A DNA stretch of 64,000 nt from JTS-AC122 sp050246015 (GTDB lineage Bacteria > Planctomycetota > Phycisphaerae > Phycisphaerales > UBA1924): positions 248,001 to 312,000 of the forward strand of contig JBFWWU010000001.1 in assembly GCA_050246015.1 (NCBI GenBank), given 5' to 3'. Position 1 is the first letter of the stretch; every line of letters starts with the position of its first letter. Positions 24,517-34,501 of this stretch are shown here, one piece after another. A program made the translations under genes and the position numbers. Below the pieces are notes generated by a model that was given only the letters and a program-made list of their open reading frames with translations, was not told the DNA's origin and searched no databases.

Positions 24517-25932
24517 CTACTCCCACCGCGTCACATGCCAGTTCTTTTTCCCCTTGCGCAGGGTGATGATGGAGCCGTGCAGGAGATGAGCGCTGGTGAG
24601 CCTGGCATCTGCGGCGGCCTTGGCTCCATTGATGGAGATGGAGCCTTCGCCAAGGAACTGGCGCGCTTCGCTCTTGGATTTTGCCAGCGAAGTCTGCGGC
24701 AGGAGTTCGACCAGCGATGCGCCATCCCCCTCAAGCGCCGACCGGGAGTGCGTGCTGGCGGGTACCGAGGCGAAGACCTCGTTCAGCGCAGCGATGGAAA
24801 GGCCCGAGACGTCGCCCGAGAACAAGGCCTTGGCGGCGGCCTCGGCCTGTTCCATCTCCTCCTTGCCGTGCAGGATCCACGTCGCGCCCCGCGCCAGGGC
24901 GCGGTGGGCTTCTCGCTTGCCGGGATCGGCGGCGTGCGACGCTTCGAGCGTGGCAATCTCCGCCTGCGTCATGTGCGTGTAGATCTTCATGAACCGGATC
25001 ACCTCGGCATCGGCGGCGTTGAGCCAGAACTGGTAGTACGCGTACGGGCTCGTGCGGGATGGGGAATCATCCATCGGCCCGTCGCGGGCGGTGAGCCAGA
25101 TCGCGCCCGACTCGGTCTTGCCGAACTTCGTGCCGTCGGCCTTGGTGACCAGCGGCCATGTCAAGCCGTGGCACTGGCTCTCCGCGGGCTCGCCCACGAT
25201 CAGCGGGGCTCCCACCGGGAGCAGTCCCGGGATCAACTCACTGGGCATGTTGAGCGAGCGGACCGCGGCGCCCGACCTGCGGCGCGCCAGGTCGACTCCG
25301 CACACGATGTTGCCGTATTGGTCGCTCCCGCCCATCTGGATCGTGACCCCGGCCGTCTCGAAGAGATGGGCGAAGTCGTACGCCTGCAAGAGCATGTAAC
25401 TGAACTCGGTGTACGAGATTCCCTGGTCGCGGTTGTGCAGGCGTTCTCGCACCGAGTCCTTCTGGATCATCATGTTGACGGAGAAGTGCTTGCCGATGTC
25501 GCGCAGCGCGTCGAGATACGAGAGATGCCCGAGCCAATCGAGATTATTCACGATGGCCGGGGGCTTCAGATGCACGCCGCGGATCTCAGCGGTATGCCGC
25601 CAGATCCGCTCGAAGATCGTCTGGATTCTGCGCACGTTCTCGGCGATCTCGTCCCTGGTGCGGAGTGGCCGCTCGGCGGTCTTCCCGGATGGGTCGCCGA
25701 TCAGACCCGTCCCCCCGCCCATCACCGCGACCGGCGCGTGCCCGGCCATCTGGAATCGCGTGAGCGCCATGATCCCGACGAGGTTGCCGATCGTGAGCGA
25801 GTCGGCGGTCGGGTCGAAGCCGACGTAGGCACGGCGCGGCGATGCCAGGTGCTCGGCGAGCGCGGCTTCATCGGTGCATTGGTGCACGAGGCCGCGCCAC
25901 TTCATCTCGGAAAGAAAGTCGATCTTCGGCAT
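24517..25932 (-). CDS. tyrS: Tyrosyl-tRNA synthetase
   Basis: 471 residues, class I. GFDPTADSLTIGNLVG replaces HIGH, the binding pocket contains QMGGSDQYGNIVCG, and the KMSKS loop reads KFGKTESG. The C-terminus (about 405-470) is an S4 RNA-binding domain with LGEGSISINGAKAA. Length and order match the TyrRS subgroup of most bacteria. The first Met (MPKIDFLSEMKWRG) is standard. It is monocistronic, between floA and the LEPR-XLL gene; no T-box leader is visible. Confidence 0.96.
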   Translation of the reverse strand: MPKIDFLSEMKWRGLVHQCTDEAALAEHLASPRRAYVGFDPTADSLTIGNLVGIMALTRFQMAGHAPVAVMGGGTGLIGDPSGKTAERPLRTRDEIAENVRRIQTIFERIWRHTAEIRGVHLKPPAIVNNLDWLGHLSYLDALRDIGKHFSVNMMIQKDSVRERLHNRDQGISYTEFSYMLLQAYDFAHLFETAGVTIQMGGSDQYGNIVCGVDLARRRSGAAVRSLNMPSELIPGLLPVGAPLIVGEPAESQCHGLTWPLVTKADGTKFGKTESGAIWLTARDGPMDDSPSRTSPYAYYQFWLNAADAEVIRFMKIYTHMTQAEIATLEASHAADPGKREAHRALARGATWILHGKEEMEQAEAAAKALFSGDVSGLSIAALNEVFASVPASTHSRSALEGDGASLVELLPQTSLAKSKSEARQFLGEGSISINGAKAAADARLTSAHLLHGSIITLRKGKKNWHVTRWE

Positions 25933-26097
25933 GAAAGACGATAGGGCGGGGGAATCGCGACGATTCGGCTGGTCTCATCGTCGGCGTCGGTATGTTGCAT
26001 GCACCAGACCCGATGCCTTATGCCTCGTCCCTCGATGCCTTCTTCGTCGAACAACAAAGGATCACTGCGGCAGACATCGAGGCATCAAGTCGGGCGA

Positions 26098-28506
26098 TCA
26101 TCCATCCAGCGCGAGTTCAGTCACATTCTGCTGTCGCCACGCCTGACCGGGGTTCCAGAAGAAGCGGAGCACGTCGCCGTCGCTCCCCACGCCAAAGAGG
26201 TTGATGGTGCCGACGGGAGAGGCGACACCCGTCAAACGGCGCTGAGGCGGTATCGCGCCGGGGATATCGTCGGAAACCGGCGTCACAACCCAGGAGAGGA
26301 AGCCGGGGACCCACCAATAGATGAGCACGCGTCCCTGCGGATCGATGCCGGCGATGTTCAGCCCGCCCCAGGGGGTGACGTAACTGGTGACGCTGCTGGT
26401 ACGGAGCGCGGGACCGCCGGTTTCTCCGGTCAGGTTGTTAGTGCGCCATTCGCCGCCGAAGCCGGGGACCCACCATGTCACCGTGACGCGACCGGCGTCA
26501 TCGAGCCCGGCGAGGTTGATCCCGCCCCAGCCCGTGAGGTACACCGTGAGGTCGCCGCCGAGTCGCGGCGCGCCGGTCGCGGCGGTGAGGTCGGTGGCCT
26601 GCCAGCGTTCAAGTCCCGGCGCCCACCATACCACCTGGATTCGGCCGCTTGCATCGAGACCCGCGATGTTGAGGCCGTTCCAATCGGTCACGTAACTCGT
26701 GAGGTTGCCGACGAAAGCGGGCATCGCCTGGCCCTGCGGGGCAAGATCACTGGAAACGAGATTGCGGAAGGTCCATGAAAAGTCCGCGCCGACCCGGGCG
26801 CCGGTCTGGGAATAGAGCAGCAGGTCGCCGTTTTCCCCCAGGCCCGCGAGCCGGACGAGGTTGTCTCGACCAACGAGCGCCGTCAGGCCCGACACCACGC
26901 GCGACGCGCCGGCGCCCGCGAGTTCGCTCGTCAGGTCGCGTGCGTGCCAGCCACTATCCGCTGTTTGCGTATACACGATCACGCCGCCGGCCGAGATCGC
27001 GGCGGCATAGGACAGCCCGTCCTTGGGGTCGATCCACGTCACGACCGATTCTGATTCGGCGACGGAAGGCCCGCCGGTGGAGGCGGTGAGATCGAACGCG
27101 CTCCATCCCGCGCCGCGGCTTTGGAGAAGGACCGGCCGACCGTCGATGTTGCGGGCCGAAACGTTGGTCACGTTGGCCGCCGACGCGGAACCCGCCAGGA
27201 TGGAGTCGGGGGCGAGCGTGGCGCGGCCGACGAGTTGAATCGGCGAATGCAGATAGAGGAATCGCTGGACACCCGGGAACATTGCATCGAAGATCGTGGC
27301 GCGCACGAAGTACTCGCCGATCAGTGCATCGCCGGTGCCGAGCGTCAGCGAGCCGCTGAACCAACCGTCGGTCGCCGCCGCCACCGTGATTTCACCGAGC
27401 GTCGCCGCGTCATTCGCGTTGTACGGATTCGCATCCGAATCGAGCGAAAAGACCACGCGCGACGACGAATCCGTGTCGGCGTACGTGAAGCCGACATTTA
27501 GCGGGGAGCCGCGCGAGATTCGATCCGGGTTGCCCGCGATGCTGAACCCGAGCACGTTGGGCCAGTACGCGGCGAGCGACGAGAGCGGCTCGCGCGCCGC
27601 CGTGCCACCGAGCGCGGGGTGCAGGCCCGCGAGCGTCCTCGTGCCCCCGGCGATGCGCGACCGCGAAAATCCGGCGCTGGCGCCGCGGCTCTGCCCCATC
27701 CCGAACCACGAGTCGCGCAGCGAGTCGCTTCCACCCGCCGCACCGTCGGAAAAGGGCCCAGTGACGTCCACCGTCGCGTGGTACCACAGGTGTACGTCGG
27801 AGTGCATCGAGTCGTACCCGCCGGCGAGAGACGACAACGGCGATTCGCTCGCCATCGATCCGAGCGACTGACCCGTGACGATGTCCTGCGTCTGGAAGTA
27901 GTTGTCGGCGAACAGAACTGTCTGCGTGACCCCGGCCGGGGCGTCCGCGCCCGATGGGTGCTGGTACGGATCGAGCGTTGTGAGTTGATCGACCCACACA
28001 CCCACGCGACCGAGCACACGGGCGATCTCGCTGACAAGCGACCCGCCGCGGCCGTGACCGATGAGATGGAGCGGCAGTTCGGCCAGCGCGTGCGCAGAGC
28101 CGGGGACCGTGTTCGGCGAGAGCAGCGCCAGGGCAACGGCGTAGCCGACTTCCACGGTGTCGTTCGTCGGAATCGGCAACCCCGTCGACAGGCTCGACCA
28201 GTCAAGCGTCACGATGGTTTCGCCCGAAACGCTCGACGCGGGCGTCAAGCCGTTGCGGAGCGTCGCACTCGAAACGATCTGCCCGCTCTGGTTTTCAGAG
28301 ACGGTGAGCCGGATCCTCGCGTCCTGTCCCGGCGTGCGCGCATCGATCTCGTCGGCCAGCGCCTCGACCCACGGCGACATCGCCCCGGCGGATTCCTGCC
28401 CATGCGTGATCATCGTCACCCCCGCCAGCACGAGGCGCGGCTCCAGACGCTCCAGCGCCGCGCCGCACCCATCGAACCCGAGCGATCGATCATGGCGCGG
28501 CGACAT
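26098..28506 (-). CDS. LEPR-XLL surface protein with hydrolase-like domain lacking the nucleophile Ser
   Basis: 802 residues. LERLEPRLVLAG at about 18-29 is a clear LEPR-XLL motif near the N-terminus of a probably exported protein. Residues about 30-250 resemble an alpha/beta-hydrolase: LIGHGRGGSLVSEIARVLG matches the nucleophile elbow GHSxGG, but the Ser is Gly (G152, codon GGC). Residues about 440-800 hold repeats with the pattern NIAGLD-x-GR-WWxPG, including GLNIAGIDPQGRVLIYWWVPG-like units spaced about 55-60 residues, as in a propeller. If the Ser is truly lost, the domain binds rather than hydrolyses. No dockerin C-terminus is present. Confidence 0.8.
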   Translation of the reverse strand: MSPRHDRSLGFDGCGAALERLEPRLVLAGVTMITHGQESAGAMSPWVEALADEIDARTPGQDARIRLTVSENQSGQIVSSATLRNGLTPASSVSGETIVTLDWSSLSTGLPIPTNDTVEVGYAVALALLSPNTVPGSAHALAELPLHLIGHGRGGSLVSEIARVLGRVGVWVDQLTTLDPYQHPSGADAPAGVTQTVLFADNYFQTQDIVTGQSLGSMASESPLSSLAGGYDSMHSDVHLWYHATVDVTGPFSDGAAGGSDSLRDSWFGMGQSRGASAGFSRSRIAGGTRTLAGLHPALGGTAAREPLSSLAAYWPNVLGFSIAGNPDRISRGSPLNVGFTYADTDSSSRVVFSLDSDANPYNANDAATLGEITVAAATDGWFSGSLTLGTGDALIGEYFVRATIFDAMFPGVQRFLYLHSPIQLVGRATLAPDSILAGSASAANVTNVSARNIDGRPVLLQSRGAGWSAFDLTASTGGPSVAESESVVTWIDPKDGLSYAAAISAGGVIVYTQTADSGWHARDLTSELAGAGASRVVSGLTALVGRDNLVRLAGLGENGDLLLYSQTGARVGADFSWTFRNLVSSDLAPQGQAMPAFVGNLTSYVTDWNGLNIAGLDASGRIQVVWWAPGLERWQATDLTAATGAPRLGGDLTVYLTGWGGINLAGLDDAGRVTVTWWVPGFGGEWRTNNLTGETGGPALRTSSVTSYVTPWGGLNIAGIDPQGRVLIYWWVPGFLSWVVTPVSDDIPGAIPPQRRLTGVASPVGTINLFGVGSDGDVLRFFWNPGQAWRQQNVTELALDG

Positions 28507-28581
28507 GTATCCCTCCGGTCGAGCGTGAGCAGGCCTGACGCTTCACGATCGGCGATTATGAGGCCGCACGTTGACAAAGAA

Positions 28582-28839
28582 CTACTTGTATCCGATCGGA
28601 TTGTCGAATGAACGCCTAACGGCGTCGAGGCTCTCCGACTGCTGTTTGGACTCATCAGCGATTCGTTGGTCCTGTGTTCTCAGTTGCTGTAATCGCTTGT
28701 CGAGTTGTTCAATCCTGGCCTTGCTCGCGTCGCGATCGTGCCTGAAGACGACGTACCAAAACCCCAGTGCGGCTACCAGCATCGACGCCACGATCGCTCG
28801 GGTCATCCACACGTCCGACCGGAGATGTACGCGCGCCAT
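28582..28839 (-). CDS. Small membrane protein with coiled coil
   Basis: 85 residues: a basic N-terminus, one membrane helix (about 13-31, AIVASMLVAALGFWYVVF), then a Lys/Gln/Asp-rich heptad region (ARIEQLDKRLQQLRTQDQRI) consistent with a coiled coil. The start at 28839 is supported by GAGGGGAG upstream. It sits 23 bases after the stop of the acyl-CoA dehydrogenase gene, so it may be co-transcribed. No family is recognised. Confidence 0.65.
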   Translation of the reverse strand: MARVHLRSDVWMTRAIVASMLVAALGFWYVVFRHDRDASKARIEQLDKRLQQLRTQDQRIADESKQQSESLDAVRRSFDNPIGYK

Positions 28840-28862
28840 GCTCAACTCCCCTCTGAACACCG

Positions 28863-30863
28863 TCAACGGTTGTGAATGGCTGCTGACGCCGCGTGCTTGT
28901 CGCCCGGGAACTGCTTGATCGAATCCTGCTTCATGCGGCGCCCGGTCCCGGCGGCGACCGGCGACTTTTCGGGTACGACAAAGTCCGAGTTCGGCAGCGA
29001 ATCGTTGTGCTTCAGCGCCGCCTCCGCCGCACGCAGCATGGTGTCGTCCGCGTTCTCGTAGAGTTCGCGGAAGCACTGATTGATCCAGGTCTCGCACAGG
29101 TCGAAGAAGTGCAGCGCGGCGGCCTTGTCGCGCTGGAACTCAAGATCGTTCTCGCCGTTGCCCCCCTGCCGGCGGATATCGCGGTCGAGCTTGCTGAGCG
29201 TGCAGGCCCAGGCGTGCAGATAGATCCCGACGTCGGCGATGCGCGCCTGCACCGTCTGCCGGCTGAAGAGCGCTTCCTCGTAGCGCTTGCCCGCCTGCTT
29301 GAGCTGATGACTGTGCTCGCGGATGAACCGGCAGAGCCGATCGGCTTCGGAACGCAGGCTGGGGTGGACCCGGGTTATGACCGGCGCCTTGCGGCGCACG
29401 CCCAGGAAGAGCTCCATTCCGAGCTTGGTCGCGATCTTGAACATCGACGGCTTGAGCCCGTTCCTGGCCATGCGGGAGAGATTCTGCACGAACCCTTCGT
29501 CCTTCAGCCAGCCGACCGACTGCTGAACATCCAGCAGCGTCTCGGCGAGTTTCTTCCCGCCGTAGCCGAAGATGAACCCCTGCATCAGGTCGTTGGCCCC
29601 TTCAACGATGAGGTTGATGCGCGAGTCACGGAAGACACGCTCGACCTCGTTCTCGGTCATGTAGGATTCGCCGCCCATGATCTGCAGGGCGTCGTTGACG
29701 ACTCGCCATCCCATCTCGGAGCAGAAGACCTTGCAGATCGCCGTCTCGACCATGATGTCCTCGTCCTTGCGGTCGAGCATGCCGGTGGTCATGTACAGCA
29801 CGGCGTCGGAGGCGTACGTGAGCGCCGCCATGTTGGCGATGCGCTTGCGCACCAGTTCCCACTCGCTCAAGGGGCGCTGGAACTGGAAGCGCGTCTGCGA
29901 CCACTTGATGGACTGGTCCATGCACTTGCGCGCCCCCCCGAGCATCCCGGCGGAAAGAGTGCAGCGCCCGTAGTTCAGGCACGAAAGGGCGACATTGAGC
30001 CCGCGCCCTTCCTTGTGCAGCAGGTTCGCCTTGGGGACCTTGACGTCCTTGAACCGGATGCGTGCCTGCCACGTGCCGCGGATGCCGCACTTGCTGCGGT
30101 TCTTCTGGAAGATGTCCACGCCTTCCATGTCCGGCGTGCAGACCAGCGCGGTGATTTTCTCGGATTCCTTTCCGTTTTCGTCCTTGATCTTCTGCTTGCA
30201 CATCACGGTAAACAGGCCCGAGAGCGCCCCCGACGTCGCCCACTTCTTTTCGCCGTTGAGGATGTAGTACTCGCCGTCGGCGGATTTCTCGCAGTGCGTC
30301 TCCTGCCCCCCCGCGTCGCACCCGACGTTCGGCTCGCTCAGGCAGAACGCGCTGAGCCAGTCCTTGGCCAGGTGCGGCAGCCATCGCTTCCTTTGTTCGT
30401 CCGAGCCGAAGAGCATGATGGCCTTGCACCCGATCGACTGGTGCGCCGACACCAGCACCGCGGTCGAACCGCACGAACGGCCGATGCGATCCAGGACCCG
30501 GTTATACGACGTGATCCCCATGCCCAGCCCGCCGTATTCCTTCGGGATGGTCATCCCCAGCACACCAAGTGAGAAGAGCTTGTCCACCACCCAGCGAGGG
30601 ATTTCCTGTTCCTGATCGATCGCGATCGCCGGGTGCTCGTGGCGCAGGTACTCGTCGAGCCGCGCGAGCAACTGGTCGCACTCGCTCACTTCCTTGGCGT
30701 CCTGTTCAGGATACGGAAACGCCAGTTCCTCGCGGATGTTGCCCCAGAAGAGATTCTTCGTGAAACCCAGGGTCGATGGCTCCGGGCCCAGCAGGGCGTC
30801 GGCCTCGGCGATCAGTTGACGGTCCTTCTCGGCCAGGTTCTTCAGGTTCTTCAGGTCAGCCAT
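28863..30863 (-). CDS. Large acyl-CoA dehydrogenase family protein
   Basis: 666 residues. FCLSEPNVGCDAGGQET and YYILNGEKKWATSGA are the FAD-binding acyl-CoA dehydrogenase motifs. ALQIMGGESYMTENEVERVFRD-like sequence and IVEGANDLMQG follow; the Glu of VEGAN fits the position of the catalytic base. The extra C-terminal domain (about 470-640) is helical, as in the very-long-chain (VLCAD) class. The role would be fatty acyl-CoA oxidation, but no beta-oxidation partners are nearby. The exact substrate length is not given by sequence. The Met at 30863 fits the N-terminus. Confidence 0.9.
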   Translation of the reverse strand: MADLKNLKNLAEKDRQLIAEADALLGPEPSTLGFTKNLFWGNIREELAFPYPEQDAKEVSECDQLLARLDEYLRHEHPAIAIDQEQEIPRWVVDKLFSLGVLGMTIPKEYGGLGMGITSYNRVLDRIGRSCGSTAVLVSAHQSIGCKAIMLFGSDEQRKRWLPHLAKDWLSAFCLSEPNVGCDAGGQETHCEKSADGEYYILNGEKKWATSGALSGLFTVMCKQKIKDENGKESEKITALVCTPDMEGVDIFQKNRSKCGIRGTWQARIRFKDVKVPKANLLHKEGRGLNVALSCLNYGRCTLSAGMLGGARKCMDQSIKWSQTRFQFQRPLSEWELVRKRIANMAALTYASDAVLYMTTGMLDRKDEDIMVETAICKVFCSEMGWRVVNDALQIMGGESYMTENEVERVFRDSRINLIVEGANDLMQGFIFGYGGKKLAETLLDVQQSVGWLKDEGFVQNLSRMARNGLKPSMFKIATKLGMELFLGVRRKAPVITRVHPSLRSEADRLCRFIREHSHQLKQAGKRYEEALFSRQTVQARIADVGIYLHAWACTLSKLDRDIRRQGGNGENDLEFQRDKAAALHFFDLCETWINQCFRELYENADDTMLRAAEAALKHNDSLPNSDFVVPEKSPVAAGTGRRMKQDSIKQFPGDKHAASAAIHNR

Positions 30864-31046
30864 GATGTAGCCTCAACGTTGTGGTCGGGACCGCTGGATT
30901 GGATGCGTCGGCATGACCCCCGGTTTTTGCAAGTATATTCAGGAGAACGGCGCGAAGAAACGCCCGGCTGCGGGGCACGCCAGGCGTCTTGATCTTCCTC
31001 GCTCGTCTTGAGTTTGCGTTCGGGATTCCGATCCGCCCCGGCGGTC

Positions 31047-31772
31047 CTAGTGCCCCCCGGCGCTCAGCCCCGGCAGAGTGATGCCTTTCACAGGCCGGGT
31101 GTGCTGCGGGCTCGACCGGGCGGGCTTCTGGGGTCCATGCCCGCCGTGATCCGCCGCGTGGTCGTCGGCGTGCGACGCCGGGGCGGCTGGCTCGTGCGCG
31201 CCAGCGTCCAGCCCGAGCATGCTGTCCGCCGCCGACTGCTCTTTGGCGAGCAGCGCCTTCTGAGCCGCGTACTCCGTGATCGACTGGTTCGCCGGCACAT
31301 CGCCCACGCCGCCCATCCCGCCCGGGATGATGTAGTGCCCCTTGAAGCGGTCGATGGTCTGGCGGTTGCCCAAGTCCAGCATCGTAAAGCCCAGGAAGCA
31401 CGCGACCCCGCCCAGCGTGAACAGGAAGATCATCGAGTTGATCGGGTTGTCGTACTTGAGCCCCATGAAGAACATGACGACGAGCGTGGTCTTCACCGTG
31501 GCGATCGAGAGCGCGACGATGACGTTCACCCACGCCGGGATGTGCATCTCGAACGTCTGCGCCAGGAACTGCTCGGCCATCGACGCCGCCACCGTCAGCA
31601 GCGTGAAGAACAGCAGCGTGAGCAGGACGAGCATCAGGGTCGTCGCGGAGTTGATGTGGTGCCCGTGATGACCGGCGGTATCGGAGGCGCCGGCGGCATG
31701 GACCTTGGGAAGGTCGTGAATGCCGCCCGGGGGAACGCCGTGACCGTGGGAATGTGCGTGTGAGTTTGACAT
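31047..31772 (-). CDS. ctaF: caa3 oxidase subunit IV-like membrane protein
   Basis: About 241 residues, last gene of the respiratory operon. Three helices (about 48-67, 80-102 and 111-131) with TVKTTLVVMFFMGLKYDNP identify the CyoD/COX4-type small subunit. The C-terminal 110 residues are a Pro/Ala/His-rich tail unlike the usual 100-residue subunit. The N-terminus has HAHSHGHG and HHGHH. The ATG at 31772 is preferred to a TTG two codons upstream. Confidence 0.82.
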   Translation of the reverse strand: MSNSHAHSHGHGVPPGGIHDLPKVHAAGASDTAGHHGHHINSATTLMLVLLTLLFFTLLTVAASMAEQFLAQTFEMHIPAWVNVIVALSIATVKTTLVVMFFMGLKYDNPINSMIFLFTLGGVACFLGFTMLDLGNRQTIDRFKGHYIIPGGMGGVGDVPANQSITEYAAQKALLAKEQSAADSMLGLDAGAHEPAAPASHADDHAADHGGHGPQKPARSSPQHTRPVKGITLPGLSAGGH

Positions 31773-31857
31773 TGACAACCTGCGCTAGTGCCGTGTGCTC
31801 GTTGACCTCAAAGTCCCAAACCCTCCTCCCAATCCCCGGTCCCCGTGACTTCCAACA

Positions 31858-32574
31858 TCAGTGAATCAGGTACAGCATCGGGAACAGGAAGATCCAGACG
31901 ATATCGACGATGTGCCAGTAGAGTCCCACGCCCTCGACGGCGGTGAAGTGCTTCGGCCCGAAGTGCAGCTTGCCGGCTCGCCACCACAGCCACGCCATGA
32001 GAGCGACGCCGCCGATAACGTGCGTCGCGTGGATGCCGGTCGCGATCCAGTAGACCGACCACCACATCGGCTCGTAGGGGTTGTCGGTGATCGGGGCGCG
32101 GTAGAAGATGCCGGGGAGGTACCCGTGCTCGTACTTGACGGAGTATTCAAACACGAACTTGATGACCAGGAACGCCACGCCGCAGAGCATCGTGATGATG
32201 AGGTTGCGGCGCAGCGCGGCGTTCTGTCCAAGTTGCGCGTTGCGAACCGCCGTCGCGACGGTCCATGAACTGAAGAGGAGCACGATCGTGTTGATCAGCC
32301 CCCACTTCACTTCGAGGTGGTGCGAGCCGTATACAAACGCCTCGGGGTGCAGCATCCGGAAGATGGCGTAGGCGCAGAACATCCCGCTGAAGAGCAGGAT
32401 TTCCGTCGAGAGGAACAGCCATACGCCCATCTTGACCGCGTCGAACTCGTGCTCGCGGTCAAGAAAGTGGTGGGCGGCGTGGTACCGCTCGTGGTACGGG
32501 AGGTTCGGATCGACATCCGCGCCGTGGCCGTGCGCCGAGCCGGGTACCGGGTTGTGTGCATCAATCGTTGCCAT
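31858..32574 (-). CDS. ctaE: Cytochrome c oxidase subunit III
   Basis: 238 residues with about five membrane helices. KMGVWLFLSTEILLFSGMF and IHATHVIGGVALMAW are subunit III signatures, and YWHIVDIVWIFLFPMLY ends the protein. The N-terminus carries a His-containing lead (GSAHGHG). It is 124 bases after ctaD on the same strand. Subunit III stabilises the oxidase core and proton uptake. Confidence 0.95.
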   Translation of the reverse strand: MATIDAHNPVPGSAHGHGADVDPNLPYHERYHAAHHFLDREHEFDAVKMGVWLFLSTEILLFSGMFCAYAIFRMLHPEAFVYGSHHLEVKWGLINTIVLLFSSWTVATAVRNAQLGQNAALRRNLIITMLCGVAFLVIKFVFEYSVKYEHGYLPGIFYRAPITDNPYEPMWWSVYWIATGIHATHVIGGVALMAWLWWRAGKLHFGPKHFTAVEGVGLYWHIVDIVWIFLFPMLYLIH

Positions 32575-32698
32575 GCTTCACTCGGGGTAGCCCCACTCTC
32601 CGGGCGGGGACTTGGGTTCTGACACCCACTCTAAAAAGAGCGGGGCGGGACGGTCGATACTGCGGGGCCTTGCGTCATGCGCCATGCCGCCAGGTCGG

Positions 32699-34501
32699 TC
32701 AGTGGTGCTTCGATCCCGCTTTGGCCGGCGCGGGCAGGATGAACTGTCCGGGCTCGGTCTGCGGCGGGATGACGTCGTCGTAGTCGTACGGGCCGTGCGT
32801 CACCACCGGCTCGTGGTGGAAGTTGTGCTCGATCGGCGGGCTCGCCGCGTCGGTCCATTCCAGCGTCAGCCCGCCCCACGGGTTCGGCGGAGCCTTTCTG
32901 CCGCCCAGGAGCGACTGGATAAACACGCCCAGGTGGATCAGGAACCCGATCAGGAGCAGGTACGCCCCGCCCGTTGACAGGTGGTGATAGATCTTGAAGG
33001 CATCCACGTAGGTGGCGTAGCGGCGCGGCATGCCCAGCGACCCGGCGATGAACTGCGGGAAGAACGTCAGGTTGAACCCGATGAACACGAAGAAGAACGC
33101 GATCCGCGCCCACGTCTCGTTGTACATCTTCCCGAACATCTTCGGCCACCAGTGGTGAATCCCGCCGACGAACGCGATGATCGTGCCCCCCATCATCACG
33201 TAGTGGAAGTGCGCGACGACGAAGTACGTATCGTGCAGGTGCAGGTCCGTCGAGAGCGCGCCCAGCGGCAGGCCCGTCAGCCCGCCGATGGTGAACAGGA
33301 AGAGGAACGCGAGTGCATACAGCATCGGCGTGTCGAATGAGATGGACCCCTTGTACAGCGTCGCGACCCAGTTGATCACCTTCACCGCGGAGGGGATTGC
33401 GACCAGGAACGTAAGCCCGCTGAACACCACCGCCGACACTTCGCCCTCGGACGTGAACAGGTGGTGACCCCAGACGATGAACGAGATGAGGGCGATCGCG
33501 AGCGTGCTGAACGCCACCGCCCGGTAGCCGAAGATCTTCTTCCGGCTGTGCACCGCGACCAGTTCGTTGATGATCGCCATGCCCGGCAGGATCATCACGT
33601 ACACCACCGGATGGCTGTAGAACCAGAAGAAGTGCTGGAAGAGCACCGGGTCGCCGCCCATTCTCGGATCAAATATGCCTTGGTGGAAGAGCCGCTCGAA
33701 GATGAGCAGCAGCAGCGTGATGCCGATGACCGGCGTCGCGAGGACCTGGATGATCGCCGCCCCGTAGATGCCCCAGACAAACAGCGGCATGTCGAACCAC
33801 CCCATGCCCGGGGCACGGAGTTTGTGCACGGTCACGACGAAGTTCAGACCCGTGAAGATCGAACTGAATCCGAGAATGAACGCCGCCAGCACCATCCAGA
33901 CGACACGCAAGTACCCGTCGTCGGTCTTGGTGCTGTACGGCGTGTAGAACGTCCACCCCGTATCCACCCCGCCCATGATGATCGCCAGCAACGCGAACAT
34001 CGACCCGAATAAGTAGATGTACCAACTCGCCAGGTTGAGCCTGGGGAACGCGACATCCTTCGCCCCAAGCATCAGGGGCAACAGGAAGTTGCCCAGGCTC
34101 GCCGGCACGCTCGGCACAATCACCAGGAACACCATGATGAGCCCGTGCAGCGTCATCGTGCGGTTGTACCAGTTGTTCCCGCTGCTGACCGTGAGATTCT
34201 CGGCTCCTTCCATGATCCCGCCGATCTCCAGGCCCTTGACGATGGTCTTGCCCCCTTCGGCGACGACGTGGGTCGGCGTGAGGAGTTCGGTGCGCACGGC
34301 GATCGCCGCCAGCCCACCGAAAAAGAACATCGTCAGAATCGCCACCAGGTACATGATGCCGATCTTCTTGTGGTCGATCGTCGTCATCCAGTCCCAGATG
34401 GTCGCGAGCATCCCGCCCTTGCCGGCGAGGTAACTCTCTTCTTCGTGCGCGTGCTCGTGCGTCAGCCCGTGCTCGCGTTGTCCGCTCGTGATGGATGCCA
34501 T
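32699..34501 (-). CDS. ctaD: Cytochrome c oxidase subunit I, A2-type
   Basis: 600 residues, 12 or more helices, with the heme a, heme a3 and CuB centre. FWFYSHPVVYVMILPG gives the CuB His and the YSHPxVY form, in which the usual Glu of HPEVY is absent; this is the A2-type D-channel known from Rhodothermus and Thermus caa3-like enzymes. WGHHLFTSEG supplies the other CuB His pair, and HFHYVMMGG the heme ligands. The N-terminus (EHGLTHEHAHEEE) and C-terminus (GSKHH) are His-rich. GGAG stands 6 bases before the ATG. Confidence 0.97.
   Translation of the reverse strand: MASITSGQREHGLTHEHAHEEESYLAGKGGMLATIWDWMTTIDHKKIGIMYLVAILTMFFFGGLAAIAVRTELLTPTHVVAEGGKTIVKGLEIGGIMEGAENLTVSSGNNWYNRTMTLHGLIMVFLVIVPSVPASLGNFLLPLMLGAKDVAFPRLNLASWYIYLFGSMFALLAIIMGGVDTGWTFYTPYSTKTDDGYLRVVWMVLAAFILGFSSIFTGLNFVVTVHKLRAPGMGWFDMPLFVWGIYGAAIIQVLATPVIGITLLLLIFERLFHQGIFDPRMGGDPVLFQHFFWFYSHPVVYVMILPGMAIINELVAVHSRKKIFGYRAVAFSTLAIALISFIVWGHHLFTSEGEVSAVVFSGLTFLVAIPSAVKVINWVATLYKGSISFDTPMLYALAFLFLFTIGGLTGLPLGALSTDLHLHDTYFVVAHFHYVMMGGTIIAFVGGIHHWWPKMFGKMYNETWARIAFFFVFIGFNLTFFPQFIAGSLGMPRRYATYVDAFKIYHHLSTGGAYLLLIGFLIHLGVFIQSLLGGRKAPPNPWGGLTLEWTDAASPPIEHNFHHEPVVTHGPYDYDDVIPPQTEPGQFILPAPAKAGSKHH

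Noticed and set aside
24310..25944. A 544-codon plus-strand open frame over tyrS
   Set aside because: tyrS on the minus strand has all the class I motifs; the opposite frame is Arg/Gly/Ala-rich shadow.
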